Shown: positions 52,532 to 61,132 of the stretch, one piece after another
How positions within the stretch are numbered: position 1 is the first letter of the stretch
Layout: each line of letters opens with the position of its first letter
Assembly (NCBI GenBank): GCA_031401035.1
Contig: JANNRA010000013.1
Location: 1-64,000, forward strand
DNA: 64,000 nt
Direction: 5' to 3'
Source of the DNA: JANNRA01 sp031401035
GTDB lineage: Bacteria; Desulfobacterota; Binatia; HRBIN30; CADEER01
Notes under the pieces: model-generated
Told to the model about the DNA's origin: nothing
The model's input: the letters and a program-made list of their open reading frames with translations, nothing else
Database searches by the model: none
Made by a program: the position numbers and the translations under genes

Positions 52532-52613
52532 CGGCGGGCCGGCGAACACCGGGTTGCAGGGCTGCGGCGCTCGACATAGGCGTGGTTCGTCCGCGACCAG
52601 AAGGAGACCGCCG

Positions 52614-54836
52614 ATGTCGAATGCGCTGCCGCTGCCCGCGCCTTTCAGCCCCACCGACGGCCATCGCGACATCGCCCGCGCGGTCGTAGAACTGGCGGAG
52701 CGTATGCCGGAGCCGATCCAGGCGCTCGCCAACCTGGCGTTCAATTATCGGTGGGCATGGATGGTCGGCGGCTTCGAGGTATTCCGCGACATCGATCCCG
52801 ACGCCTGGCGGCGCGGCGGCGGCAACCCGCGTTACGTCATCGAGGCGACCGCCCCGCGTCGCTTCCAGGAGCTGGCGCGCGACGGCGGCTACGTCGATCG
52901 CGTCCGCGCCCTCGCCGCCTCGGTGGCAGCGGATCTGGCGCGCCCGGCGCTGCCGATCGCCGGGCAGAGCGCCCGGCCGGTGGCGTACTTCTGCTCCGAG
53001 TTCGGCCTGCATGCGTCGCTGCCCCTCTACGGCGGCGGCCTCGGCGTCCTCGCCGGCGACACGCTCAAGGCGGCGTCCGACCTGGCCGCGCCGATGGTCG
53101 GCATCGGCCTGTTCTACCGCCAGGGCTACTTCCACCAGCGCCTCGACCTCGAAGGCTGGCAGCGCGAGTACTGGATCAACGCCGACTTCGAACGGCTGCC
53201 CGCGGTGCGTGTCTGCGGCGCCGACCAGCAGCCGATCATCGTGCCCGTCGAGGTGCGCGATCGTACGGTCCGCTGCGATGTGTGGCGCATCGATGTCGGC
53301 CGCGTACCGCTGTACCTGCTCAACACCGACCGCGAGGACAACCATCCGATCGACCGTTGGATCACCGGGCGCCTGTACATCGGCGACCGCCACGTGCGGC
53401 TGGCTCAGTACGCGGTGCTCGGCATCGGCGGCGTCCGGGCCCTGCGGGCGCTCGGCATCGATCCGTTGCTGGTCCACCTGAACGAGGGGCACGCGGCACT
53501 GAGCAGCTTCGAGCGCGCCCGCGCCGCCGGGGGGGCATTCGACGCGGCGCTCGCGGCGGTTCGCGAGACGACGGTGTTCACCACCCATACGCCCGTGCCG
53601 GCTGGGAACGAAGGCTACCACCACGACGAAGTCGACCCGGTTCTCGGCGGCTTCGCCGACTCGCTCGGCATCCCGCGCCATGCCTTCTACGATTACGGTC
53701 GCATCGACCCGGGCAGCGGCGGCGATATGGTCAGCATCACCCCGCTCGCCCTGCGCTCGAGCCGTGCGGCCAACGGCGTGTCGAAACGCCACGGCGAGGT
53801 GGCGCGTGAAATGTGGCGACCGCTGTGGCCGCACGTCGCGGCGCACGACGTGCCGATCACTCATGTGACCAACGGCGTGCATACGCCGACCTGGATGGCC
53901 GACCCGATGCAGCGCTTGCTCGACCGTCACCTGCCGGCGGACTGGCGGGCGCGGCTCGCCGACGCGGCGGTGTTCGAGGCGATCGGGCGAATTCCGGACG
54001 CTGAGCTGTGGGCGGTGCGCTGCGAGCTGCGCCGACACCTGGTCGAGTTGGTGCGCGAGCGCTCGGTGGTCGATCGCCTGGCGCGCGGCGAGGCGCCCGA
54101 GTACGTCGAAGCCGCGGCACGTCAGTTTGATCCCAACGTCCTCACCATCGGCTTCGCCCGCCGCGTCGCCGCCTACAAGCGCCTCTACCTGCTGGTGCGG
54201 TTTCCCGAACGCGCCGGGCACCTGCTCGCCGACGGCCCGACGCCAATTCAGCTCATCATCGCCGGCAAGGCGCATCCGCAGGACCAGGAGGGGAAGCAGA
54301 CCCTCAACCGCCTGTTCCAATCGCGCGGCAGCAGCATCGGCGGCCGCGGCGTATTCCTCGAGGACTACGACCTGGCGATGGCGCCGCCGCTGGTCGCTGG
54401 CGTCGACCTATGGCTCAACCTGCCGCGACCGCCGCTCGAGGCGAGCGGCACGAGCGGCATGAAGGTCGTGCTGAACGGCGGCCTCAACTTCAGCGTCGCC
54501 GACGGCTGGTGGGAGGAGGCCTACGACGGCACCAACGGGTGGAACATCGTTACCCCGCCCGGCGATGCGCATATGCAGGACGAGCACGATGCCGACGTCC
54601 TGCTCAGCGTGCTGCAGAACGAGATCGTCCCGCTCTTCTACGCGCGCGGACCGGACGGCATCCCGCATCTCTGGCTGCGCAAGGTGAAGGCCTCGATGCG
54701 CGGGTTGGTGCCCTTCTTCAGCGCCCACCGCATGCTGCTCGAGTACGTCGCCAAGCTCTACGAGGCGTCGCCTGGCAGTACGGCGCGCGCGGCGATGCCG
54801 CCGTCGAGCCAGGTCGGCGGGTCGCCGCCGACCTGA
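52614..54836 (+). CDS. glgP: Alpha-glucan (glycogen) phosphorylase
   Basis: Phosphorolysis of alpha-1,4-glucan to glucose-1-phosphate. 740 residues from the ATG at 52614, which has AAGGAGA 6 nt upstream. It is the shorter, bacterial/archaeal-type branch (compare about 800-850 in the E. coli form). Segments seen: AYFCSEFGLHASLPLYGGGLGVLAGD, LVHLNEGHAALSSFER, TTHTPVPAGNEGY, THVTNGVHTPTWMA, FARRVAAYKRLYLL. The PLP lysine is in LEASGTSGMKVVLNGG, followed by DGWWEEAYDG. It converges on the branching enzyme gene, so both ends of glycogen turnover are together. Confidence 0.94.
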   Translation: MSNALPLPAPFSPTDGHRDIARAVVELAERMPEPIQALANLAFNYRWAWMVGGFEVFRDIDPDAWRRGGGNPRYVIEATAPRRFQELARDGGYVDRVRALAASVAADLARPALPIAGQSARPVAYFCSEFGLHASLPLYGGGLGVLAGDTLKAASDLAAPMVGIGLFYRQGYFHQRLDLEGWQREYWINADFERLPAVRVCGADQQPIIVPVEVRDRTVRCDVWRIDVGRVPLYLLNTDREDNHPIDRWITGRLYIGDRHVRLAQYAVLGIGGVRALRALGIDPLLVHLNEGHAALSSFERARAAGGAFDAALAAVRETTVFTTHTPVPAGNEGYHHDEVDPVLGGFADSLGIPRHAFYDYGRIDPGSGGDMVSITPLALRSSRAANGVSKRHGEVAREMWRPLWPHVAAHDVPITHVTNGVHTPTWMADPMQRLLDRHLPADWRARLADAAVFEAIGRIPDAELWAVRCELRRHLVELVRERSVVDRLARGEAPEYVEAAARQFDPNVLTIGFARRVAAYKRLYLLVRFPERAGHLLADGPTPIQLIIAGKAHPQDQEGKQTLNRLFQSRGSSIGGRGVFLEDYDLAMAPPLVAGVDLWLNLPRPPLEASGTSGMKVVLNGGLNFSVADGWWEEAYDGTNGWNIVTPPGDAHMQDEHDADVLLSVLQNEIVPLFYARGPDGIPHLWLRKVKASMRGLVPFFSAHRMLLEYVAKLYEASPGSTARAAMPPSSQVGGSPPT

Positions 54837-54842
54837 CGCGCG

Positions 54843-56744
54843 TCAGGGCACCGGGCGCGCGCCGCGAAACAGCACCACCGCCAGCGGCGGCAGGTTGATG
54901 GCGAGGTGCTGCGGGCGGCCGTGCTGCGGCATCGCGGTCGCCGTGACGCCGCCGAGGTTGCCCTGGCCGCTGCCGCCATACTCGCGCGCGTCGGTGTTCA
55001 GCAGTTCCTGCCAGACGCCGCCCCAGGGCACGCCGACGCGGTAGCCCTGGCGCGGTACCGGCGTGAAGTTGCAGACCACGAGTACGGCGACGTCGGCGCT
55101 GGCGCCGCGGCGCAGGTAGCTGATGGTACTGGTCTCTGCGTCGTTGCAGTCGACCCACTCGAAGCCGCTCGGCTGGTGGTCGCCCTCGTGCAGGGCCGGC
55201 TCGGCGGCGTAGACGCGGTTGAGGTCGCGTACCAGGGCCTGCACGCCGGCGTGCGGCGGCTGTGCGAGCAGATCCCAGTCGAGGCTGTGGTCGTGCCGCC
55301 ACTCGCCGCGCTGCGCGAACTCGCCCCCCATGAAGAGGAGCTTCTTGCCCGGTTGCGTCCATTGGTGGGCGAGCAGCACGCGCAGGTTGGCGAAGCGCTG
55401 CCAGTCGTCGCCGGCCATCTTGCCGAGCAGCGACCCCTTTTCGTGCACCACCTCGTCGTGGGACAGGGGCAGGACGAAGTTCTCGCTGCCGGCGTACAGC
55501 ATGCGGAAGGTCAGTGCCGTGTGGTGGTAGCGCCGGTGGATCGGGTCGTGACCGAGGTAGGCGAGCAGGTCGTGCATCCACCCCATGTCCCACTTGAGGC
55601 CGAAGCCGAGGCCGCCGACGTAGGCCGGGCGTGACACCATCGGCCAGGCGGTCGACTCCTCGGCGATCAACTGCACCCCGGGGAACTCCGTGTAGGCCGC
55701 GGTGTTGAGCTGCCGCAGAAACTCGATGGCGCCGAGGTTCTCGCGCCCGCCGTAGACGTTCGGAATCCACTCGCCGGGTTGGCGGGAGTAGTCGAGGTAG
55801 AGCATCGAGGCGACGGCATCGACACGCAGGCCGTCGATGTGGAAGCGGTCGAGCCAGTACATCGCGCTGCTGAGTAGGAACGAACGTACTTCGTTGCGAC
55901 CGTAGTTGAAGATCAGGCTGTTCCAGTCCGGGTGGAATCCCTGGCGCGGGTCGGCGTGCTCGTAGAGGTGCGTGCCGTCGAAGTAGGCGAGGGCGTGTTC
56001 GTCGCTCGGGAAATGCGACGGCACCCAATCGAGGATGACGCCGAGGCCGTGCTCGTGCAGCACGTCGACAAAGGCCATGAAGTCCTCGGGCGCACCGTAG
56101 CGGGCGCTCGGCGCGAAGTACGAGGTCGTCTGGTAGCCCCACGACGCGTAGAACGGGTGCTCGGTCACCGGCAGCAACTCGACGTGCGTGAAGCCCAGGT
56201 CGCGCGCGTAGGCGGCGAGCCGCGGCGCCACCTCGCCGTAGCTGAGCAGACGCGCCGGATTACCGGGATCGCGCTGCCAGGAGCCGAGGTGTACCTCGTA
56301 GATCGCCATCGGCCGATCGAGGCGCTGCCGGTCGGCGCGCGCGGCCATCCAGGCGCCGTCGCCCCAGGCGTGCTGCGGCGCCGCGACGATCGACCCGGTC
56401 CGCGGCGGCATCTCGGTGCGCCGCGCCAGCGGATCGGCCTTGTCGACGCGGTAGCCGTTGTGGCGCGAGACGATGTGGTACTTGTACACGGCGCCGGGGC
56501 CGACGCCGGGCACGAAGCCCTCCCAGATGCCGGAGCCGCCGCGCGGCGCCAGCGGCGTCGCATCGCGTCGCCAATGGTTGAAGTCGCCGATGACCGAGAT
56601 CCGCTCGGCGTTCGGCGCCCAGACCGCGAAGTGCGTGCCGTCGCGGCCCTCGTGGCGCAGCGGGTGGGCGCCGAGACGATCGTAGATTCGGGCGTGCGTC
56701 CCCTCATTGAAGAGATAGAGGTCCTGATCGGTGAGGAACGTCAT
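54843..56744 (-). CDS. glgB: 1,4-alpha-glucan branching enzyme
   Basis: GH13 enzyme creating alpha-1,6 branches in glycogen. 633 residues. N-terminal CBM48 (GTHFAVWAPNAERISVIGDF, GIWEGFVPGVGPGAVYKY); barrel motifs YEVHLGSWQR, ELLPVTEHPFYASWGYQ, the nucleophile Asp in HIDGLRVDAVASMLYLDY, the acid/base Glu in QLIAEESTAWP, and the transition-state His-Asp in PLSHDEVVHEKGSL. The extra N-terminal module of longer GlgB forms is absent. It converges on glgP with 6 nt between stops. Confidence 0.96.
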   Translation of the reverse strand: MTFLTDQDLYLFNEGTHARIYDRLGAHPLRHEGRDGTHFAVWAPNAERISVIGDFNHWRRDATPLAPRGGSGIWEGFVPGVGPGAVYKYHIVSRHNGYRVDKADPLARRTEMPPRTGSIVAAPQHAWGDGAWMAARADRQRLDRPMAIYEVHLGSWQRDPGNPARLLSYGEVAPRLAAYARDLGFTHVELLPVTEHPFYASWGYQTTSYFAPSARYGAPEDFMAFVDVLHEHGLGVILDWVPSHFPSDEHALAYFDGTHLYEHADPRQGFHPDWNSLIFNYGRNEVRSFLLSSAMYWLDRFHIDGLRVDAVASMLYLDYSRQPGEWIPNVYGGRENLGAIEFLRQLNTAAYTEFPGVQLIAEESTAWPMVSRPAYVGGLGFGLKWDMGWMHDLLAYLGHDPIHRRYHHTALTFRMLYAGSENFVLPLSHDEVVHEKGSLLGKMAGDDWQRFANLRVLLAHQWTQPGKKLLFMGGEFAQRGEWRHDHSLDWDLLAQPPHAGVQALVRDLNRVYAAEPALHEGDHQPSGFEWVDCNDAETSTISYLRRGASADVAVLVVCNFTPVPRQGYRVGVPWGGVWQELLNTDAREYGGSGQGNLGGVTATAMPQHGRPQHLAINLPPLAVVLFRGARPVP

Positions 56745-56831
56745 GCGGCAAGTGGCTTCCCGGCGGCGAGCCGGTACTGCAGGCGCGACACGGACGCGAC
56801 CGGACGCGAACGTGGAAGCGGGGATCGGGTC

Positions 56832-58163
56832 ATGGCCGACAGCACGCTAGCAGAGCCGCGCGTCACTGCCACGCCGCCGCCATCGCGGCTGCGCGGCAGT
56901 CTGCGCGCCAGCGTCGCCGACGGCGCCTGTCACGCCGCCATGATCGGCTTCGGCGAGGTCTACCTGCCGGCCTTCGGGCTCTTCCTCGGCGCCAGTGCCT
57001 TTCAGGTGGGCCTCCTGACGACGCTGCCGATGCTCGGCGCCGCGGTTGCCCAACTGGCGGCGCCGCGCCTGGCGTACACCGTCGGGGCGCGCGGCTTCGT
57101 CGTCGGCGCGGCGGTGGTCCAGGCGCTGTGCTTCGTGCCGATCAGCGCGCTGGCGCTCGGCGGCGGCGATCGCTATCCGCCGCTGCTCGCCGGCGTGACG
57201 CTGTACTGGCTGCTGGCGCTCGGCATCAACCCGGTGTGGAGCGCGTGGATGGGGCGCATGATGCCGGCGCACCTGCGCGGTCGCTTCTTCGGCCGGCGTA
57301 ACGCGGCGATCAACGCGGCGCTGCTGGCCTCGACTCTCGTCGGCGGCACGCTGCTGGAGACCAGTGCGCGCGGCGCCGGGTCCGCCGCGCTGGGCTTCGT
57401 CGCGACGTTCGCGCTCGCCGCCGTCTGCCGACTCGCCGGCGCCTGGTTCCTGTCGCGCCAGCACGATCCGATGATCGGCCAGCCGCCGCGTCGTCCACCG
57501 TTGGTCGGCACGCTGCGCACCCTCGCCAATCGCCCGGCAGGCCGCGTCATCGCCCTGCTGATACTCGTCATGGGCGCGGTCAATCTGTCGGCGCCGTACT
57601 TCACGCCATATATGCTTCGCCGTCTGCGCCTGTCGTACGCCGAGTTCACCATCCTCAGCGCCACGGTGCTGCTGGCGCGGATTCTCGCCTCGGCCTACTG
57701 GGGCCGCGTCGCGACACGCATCGGCAACCGCCGCGTCCTGCAGGTGTCCGGGACTCTACTGGTGCCGCTGGCCGCGCTGTGGGTGGTGTCCGACGCCTTC
57801 GTGTACCTCATCGGGCTGCAACTACTTGCCGGGTTCGCCTGGGCCGGCTTTGAGCTGGCGACGATACTCACGCTGTTCGACGCGACCGACGACACCGATC
57901 GGGCGCAAGTGCTGTCGCTGTACACGTTGCTCAACGGCGTCGCCATCGTCGTCGCCTCGGTGCTCGGTGGCCTGGTGCTGCGCGGCCTCGGCGAGGGTAG
58001 CTACCACGGCCTGTTCCTCGCCTCGACGGCGCTGCGGGCAGCCACCATGCTCCTGGTGGCGCGCGGCGTCGGCGGGCGCCGCCCCGGCGAGCCCAGCTTC
58101 GGCAGCGCCTTTGCCCAGGTGCTGGTGCCCTTCGCGTGCCGCCGCCCGGCTGGCGGGCGCTAG
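56832..58163 (+). CDS. Major facilitator superfamily transporter
   Basis: 443 residues from the ATG at 56832; the frame is open far upstream, antisense to glgB. About twelve hydrophobic segments in two six-helix halves, with the intracellular GRMMPAHLRGRFFGRRNA between helices 4 and 5 and AYWGRVATRIGNRRVLQVSG as the second-half loop 2-3 motif. The family includes sugar and drug transporters; substrate is not predictable. Divergent from glgB, 87 nt apart, so a link to glycogen or maltodextrin is only a hint. Confidence 0.82.
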   Translation: MADSTLAEPRVTATPPPSRLRGSLRASVADGACHAAMIGFGEVYLPAFGLFLGASAFQVGLLTTLPMLGAAVAQLAAPRLAYTVGARGFVVGAAVVQALCFVPISALALGGGDRYPPLLAGVTLYWLLALGINPVWSAWMGRMMPAHLRGRFFGRRNAAINAALLASTLVGGTLLETSARGAGSAALGFVATFALAAVCRLAGAWFLSRQHDPMIGQPPRRPPLVGTLRTLANRPAGRVIALLILVMGAVNLSAPYFTPYMLRRLRLSYAEFTILSATVLLARILASAYWGRVATRIGNRRVLQVSGTLLVPLAALWVVSDAFVYLIGLQLLAGFAWAGFELATILTLFDATDDTDRAQVLSLYTLLNGVAIVVASVLGGLVLRGLGEGSYHGLFLASTALRAATMLLVARGVGGRRPGEPSFGSAFAQVLVPFACRRPAGGR

Positions 58164-58396
58164 CCGGCACCTCGATCGTCGCCCGACGCGTTGCGACCGC
58201 TTGGCGAGGGCTGGGGCGACGAAAATGTCGGCGAACGGCGGGGCGATGGCCGGCCGAGCCCTGCTATTCCACCACAGGTCATGTGGCAGGCCAGTTGCTC
58301 GCCATCGCCAGGGAAGACCGGGCACGCGAAGATTTCATTTGCAGCAGCGGCCGCGTTGGGATGATTTCGAATCGTTGAGGAACGGGGGAAGGACCC

Positions 58397-58489
58397 ATGG
58401 TGCTGAGTGAACTGCTGTCGCTGGCGGGCATGTGTGTCGCCGCAGCCTGCACCTATCAGCTCGCCTGTTGGGCCGGCTGCCTCTTCTGA
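58397..58489 (+). CDS. Possible 30-residue cysteine-containing hydrophobic micropeptide
   Basis: ATG at 58397 preceded by GGGGGAAGGA about 5 nt away, a strong ribosome-binding site in a 385-nt interval (58164-58548) with no other gene. The peptide is one hydrophobic helix length and carries Cys at 13, 18, 24 and 28. It converges on bacterioferritin. No family recognised; coding is supported only by the start signal and location. I see nothing else in this interval. Confidence 0.3.
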   Translation: MVLSELLSLAGMCVAAACTYQLACWAGCLF

Positions 58490-58548
58490 TCCGGCGCGCC
58501 GCGGGTGCTCGGCCTCGCCGCCGGCCGATCCGCGGCGCCGCGATCGGC

Positions 58549-59019
58549 TCAGCCGCGGATCTGTTGCGCCAGATAGTTCTGTTCGCCGACCTGCTTGATC
58601 AGTCCCAGCTGCGCTTCGAGCCAGTCCACATGGTCCTCTTCCGAGACCAGGATCTCCTCGAGTAGCTCGCGCGTCGTATTGTCCGCCGCATCCACCGCCT
58701 GCGCGATGGCCTTGTTCAGGCGCGCGATGGCGACTTCCTCGAGCTTGAGGTCGAGTTTGAGCTGCTCGTGCACCGTCTCGCCGACGCGCACCTTCTCGAG
58801 GCGCTGCATGTTCGGGACGCCGTCCAGGAAGAGGATCCGCTCGATGATCGAGTCGGCGTGCTTCATCTCGCCGATCGACTCCTCGCGGTTCTTGTGCGCC
58901 AGGCGCTCGAAGCCCCAATTGGCGCACATCTTGGCGTGGATGAAGTACTGATTGATGGCGGTCAGCTCGCCAGTGAGGATCTCGTTCAGCGACTCGATCA
59001 CTTTCGCGTTGCCCTTCAT
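58549..59019 (-). CDS. bfr: Bacterioferritin
   Basis: Heme-containing iron-storage cage protein. 156 residues from the ATG at 59019, with GGGAGGG 7 nt upstream; a TTG two codons earlier is less likely. Every canonical residue is at its standard number: ferroxidase ligands Glu18, Glu51, His54, Glu94, Glu127, His130, and heme ligand Met52 in GEMKHADSIIERILFLDG. It is downstream of bfd on the same strand (75 nt), the usual storage/release pair. The pair is probably Fur-controlled via the box at 59330. Confidence 0.96.
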   Translation of the reverse strand: MKGNAKVIESLNEILTGELTAINQYFIHAKMCANWGFERLAHKNREESIGEMKHADSIIERILFLDGVPNMQRLEKVRVGETVHEQLKLDLKLEEVAIARLNKAIAQAVDAADNTTRELLEEILVSEEDHVDWLEAQLGLIKQVGEQNYLAQQIRG

Positions 59020-59094
59020 ACCCAAACCCTCCCGGTGAACTCGGCCGCAGAATAGCCGAAGTCGCGCAGAAGGAAAGGCCCCGAGGGCGCTGCG

Positions 59095-59277
59095 TCAGTC
59101 GCGCAGGGAGGCGGCGGGCTGGCCGGCAACCAGCAGCGAGGCGATTTCGTCGCGGCACGGCGCACAGCAGCGGCCCGCCCCGGTCTCACGCACGATGTCC
59201 TTGACCGAGCGGGCGCCGCTGGCGATCAATTGCTGAATGGCCGTGTCGGTTACTCCGGCGCAGTGGCAGACGATCAT
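59095..59277 (-). CDS. bfd: Bacterioferritin-associated [2Fe-2S] ferredoxin
   Basis: Donates electrons to bacterioferritin heme to mobilise stored iron. 60 residues from the ATG at 59277. Cluster ligands CxC at 4 and 6 (VCHCAGVTD) and CxxC at 38 and 41 in GAGRCCAPC, plus one extra Cys37. The helix pairs TAIQQLIASGARSVKDI and RDEIASLLV fit the BFD fold. The open frame continues upstream without similarity. A Fur-like box sits 53 nt upstream, as expected because Bfd is induced by iron starvation in other bacteria. Confidence 0.93.
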   Translation of the reverse strand: MIVCHCAGVTDTAIQQLIASGARSVKDIVRETGAGRCCAPCRDEIASLLVAGQPAASLRD

Positions 59278-59329
59278 CGCGAGAACTCCTCTTGGAACAG
59301 GCAAGCCGTTTCCTACCGATAGCTGAATC

Positions 59330-59344
59330 TGAAATCCATTATCA
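59330..59344 (-). promoter_or_regulatory. Fur-box-like palindrome upstream of bfd
   Basis: TGAAATCCATTATCA matches the 7-1-7 Fur consensus TGATAATnATTATCA at 11 of 14 positions, with the right half perfect. It is 53 nt upstream of the bfd ATG. Confidence 0.5.
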
Positions 59345-59384
59345 AGATCAATCTGCAGATTCTTTTCGGCGGCTCCGGACGGCC

Positions 59385-60935
59385 TCAGAAGACGAAGCCG
59401 CCGCCGAGGCGCAGCTCGTCGGGGAGGGTTCCCTCCTGCGCATCCTGGATGTGGTAGTCGGCCTTCAGCACCACCTGCGGGATCGGCTTGTACTGGAGGC
59501 CGAACTCGAAATATTCGCGCCGTGCCGCCTTGTTGCGGGCGAAGCCGCTCGGCACTTTGTTGTTGGTGTCGAGCCAGGAGTAGCGGAACCACGGCGCCAG
59601 GTACTGGGTCGTGTCCGACCAGATCAGCGGCAGGACGTTGTAGGCGACCTCGCCGTAAATGCCGAGCAGCACCTCACCGACGGGCTGGCCGCCGGTGGCG
59701 CGCGCGATATCCTCGTCCTGGCTGAGGATGCCGGCATTGTCGATGAACGCCGTCGTGCCGAGGATGCGGAACTCGAAGCCCTGCGTCAGCACCTCGCTGT
59801 GCACCTCGTAGATCTGCGTGAACGCGCCGACCTTGCGGAAGCCGATGTCCTCGTTGCCGTACTCTTCGTCCTGCCCCTGGTCCCCGAGATACATCGACCC
59901 GCCGGCCGACCATTCGGGCAGGATCTCGTAGTCGGTGTTGCCGACGAACGACCAGTCGTTGGCGATCTCGCGGTTGCCGTTCTGCCGCGCGCTGCGCAGG
60001 TTGAGCGAACGGTAGCCCTTGGCGTTGAAGCTGGTGACGCCGTACAGCTTGTACTCGAGGCCCTCGAGTGGCTGCCCGAACAGCCCGACGCCGTTCGAAC
60101 GCCAGGTGGTCGGGATGATCTGCGTCTCGACCGGCGGCCGTACGTTGCCGAGGTAGAACGGCGGCTCGTGCACTTCGTTGATGAAGCCCATCGGCACCAG
60201 GACGAGGCCGCCGCGCACGTTCAGCGCCTCGGCGTACAGGTAGTCGAGAGTGGCCAGCTCGACCGATACCGAGCCGCCGGACGACGACACCGTGCTGTTG
60301 GTGCTGGCATGCTCGAACTCGATCTCGGAGTTGAACACGATCTTGTCGGTGAACTTGTAGCCGAGGTAGGCGACCAGCCGGACGAGGTCGAAGTCGGACT
60401 GGGCGCCGTTGGCGTCGTTGGTGATGATGTTGACGTTTGACTCGCCGTAGCCGCCGATCGAGAGACCGCGCGGCACACCGTAGACTTTCGACGCCGCCGG
60501 GCCGAGGCCGTAGAAGCCCTTTAACTCCTGCGTCTCGGGCAGCACCAGGAACTCGCGGATCTTGCGGATCTCGTCGGTCAGGATGCCCTGGCGCCGCTCG
60601 ACCTCGCCGACGCGAACGGTCTCGGCGGCGACCGGCGCCGCCGGCGCTGCCTGCACCGCCGGCGCCTGCGCCGGGGCAGGCGCGGACGCCGCCGGCACGG
60701 GGGCCGCCGGAGCAACGAGGGGCGCGGCGACCGGTACCGGCGGCGCCCCGTCGCGCTGCCGCTCGGCCTGCAGCTCTTTCTGCATCGATCTCAACTGCTC
60801 CAGCACTTCGCGCTGCTGCGCCTCGAGTTCCTCGATGCGCTTCTGCAGCGCCGCCTCGTCGGCACGCGCCGAGAGCGCCGGCGTCAGCGCCAGCGCCGCG
60901 ACCAGACAGACCAGCGCCCCCCGCAATCGACTCAT
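59385..60935 (-). CDS. Outer-membrane porin-like beta-barrel protein with N-terminal coiled coil
   Basis: 516 residues from the ATG at 60935. Signal peptide MSRLRGALVCLVAALALTP...ARA; coiled coil of about 40 residues (EAALQKRIEELEAQQREVL), as in OprP/OprO-like and related porins. An Ala/Pro/Val linker at about 70-115 follows, then a barrel of alternating aromatic strands ending LRLGGGFVF, with the terminal Phe needed for BAM assembly. A Fur-like box is 36 nt upstream of the start. Divergent from the imelysin gene. Probably carries iron chelates or other anions across the outer membrane; substrate inferred from context only. Confidence 0.75.
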   Translation of the reverse strand: MSRLRGALVCLVAALALTPALSARADEAALQKRIEELEAQQREVLEQLRSMQKELQAERQRDGAPPVPVAAPLVAPAAPVPAASAPAPAQAPAVQAAPAAPVAAETVRVGEVERRQGILTDEIRKIREFLVLPETQELKGFYGLGPAASKVYGVPRGLSIGGYGESNVNIITNDANGAQSDFDLVRLVAYLGYKFTDKIVFNSEIEFEHASTNSTVSSSGGSVSVELATLDYLYAEALNVRGGLVLVPMGFINEVHEPPFYLGNVRPPVETQIIPTTWRSNGVGLFGQPLEGLEYKLYGVTSFNAKGYRSLNLRSARQNGNREIANDWSFVGNTDYEILPEWSAGGSMYLGDQGQDEEYGNEDIGFRKVGAFTQIYEVHSEVLTQGFEFRILGTTAFIDNAGILSQDEDIARATGGQPVGEVLLGIYGEVAYNVLPLIWSDTTQYLAPWFRYSWLDTNNKVPSGFARNKAARREYFEFGLQYKPIPQVVLKADYHIQDAQEGTLPDELRLGGGFVF

Positions 60936-60970
60936 GCTTCCCCCATGTCGGCCGGACGGACCGGCTAAAT

Positions 60971-60985
60971 TGAAAACGATTGTCA
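60971..60985 (-). promoter_or_regulatory. Fur-box-like palindrome upstream of the porin-like gene
   Basis: TGAAAACGATTGTCA matches 11 of 14 positions of TGATAATnATTATCA and ends 36 nt before the porin ATG. An overlapping inverted repeat AAATTGA/TCAATTT (60967-60973 and 60989-60995) surrounds it. Confidence 0.55.
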
Positions 60986-61097
60986 CTGTCAATTTCATCG
61001 GCTCGGCGGGAAGTCAAGGCGCGGCGGAGGAGGTCTCGGAAAAGCCATGTGGCACAACGGGGAGCGCATCTCCGTCCGTCAGGGGCAATTCTGGTAT

Positions 61098-61112
61098 TGA
61101 AAATCACTTTCA
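61098..61112 (+). promoter_or_regulatory. Fur-box-like palindrome upstream of the imelysin gene
   Basis: TGAAAATCACTTTCA matches 11 of 14 positions of TGATAATnATTATCA and ends 20 nt before the imelysin ATG, overlapping the expected transcription start. Confidence 0.55.
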
Positions 61113-61132
61113 TCAAGGGCTAGGTCTGGGCC

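Noticed and set aside
55932..56831. Long forward frame ahead of the MFS transporter
   Set aside because: It is antisense to glgB, low in hydrophobic content, and the transporter fold starts at the ATG at 56832.
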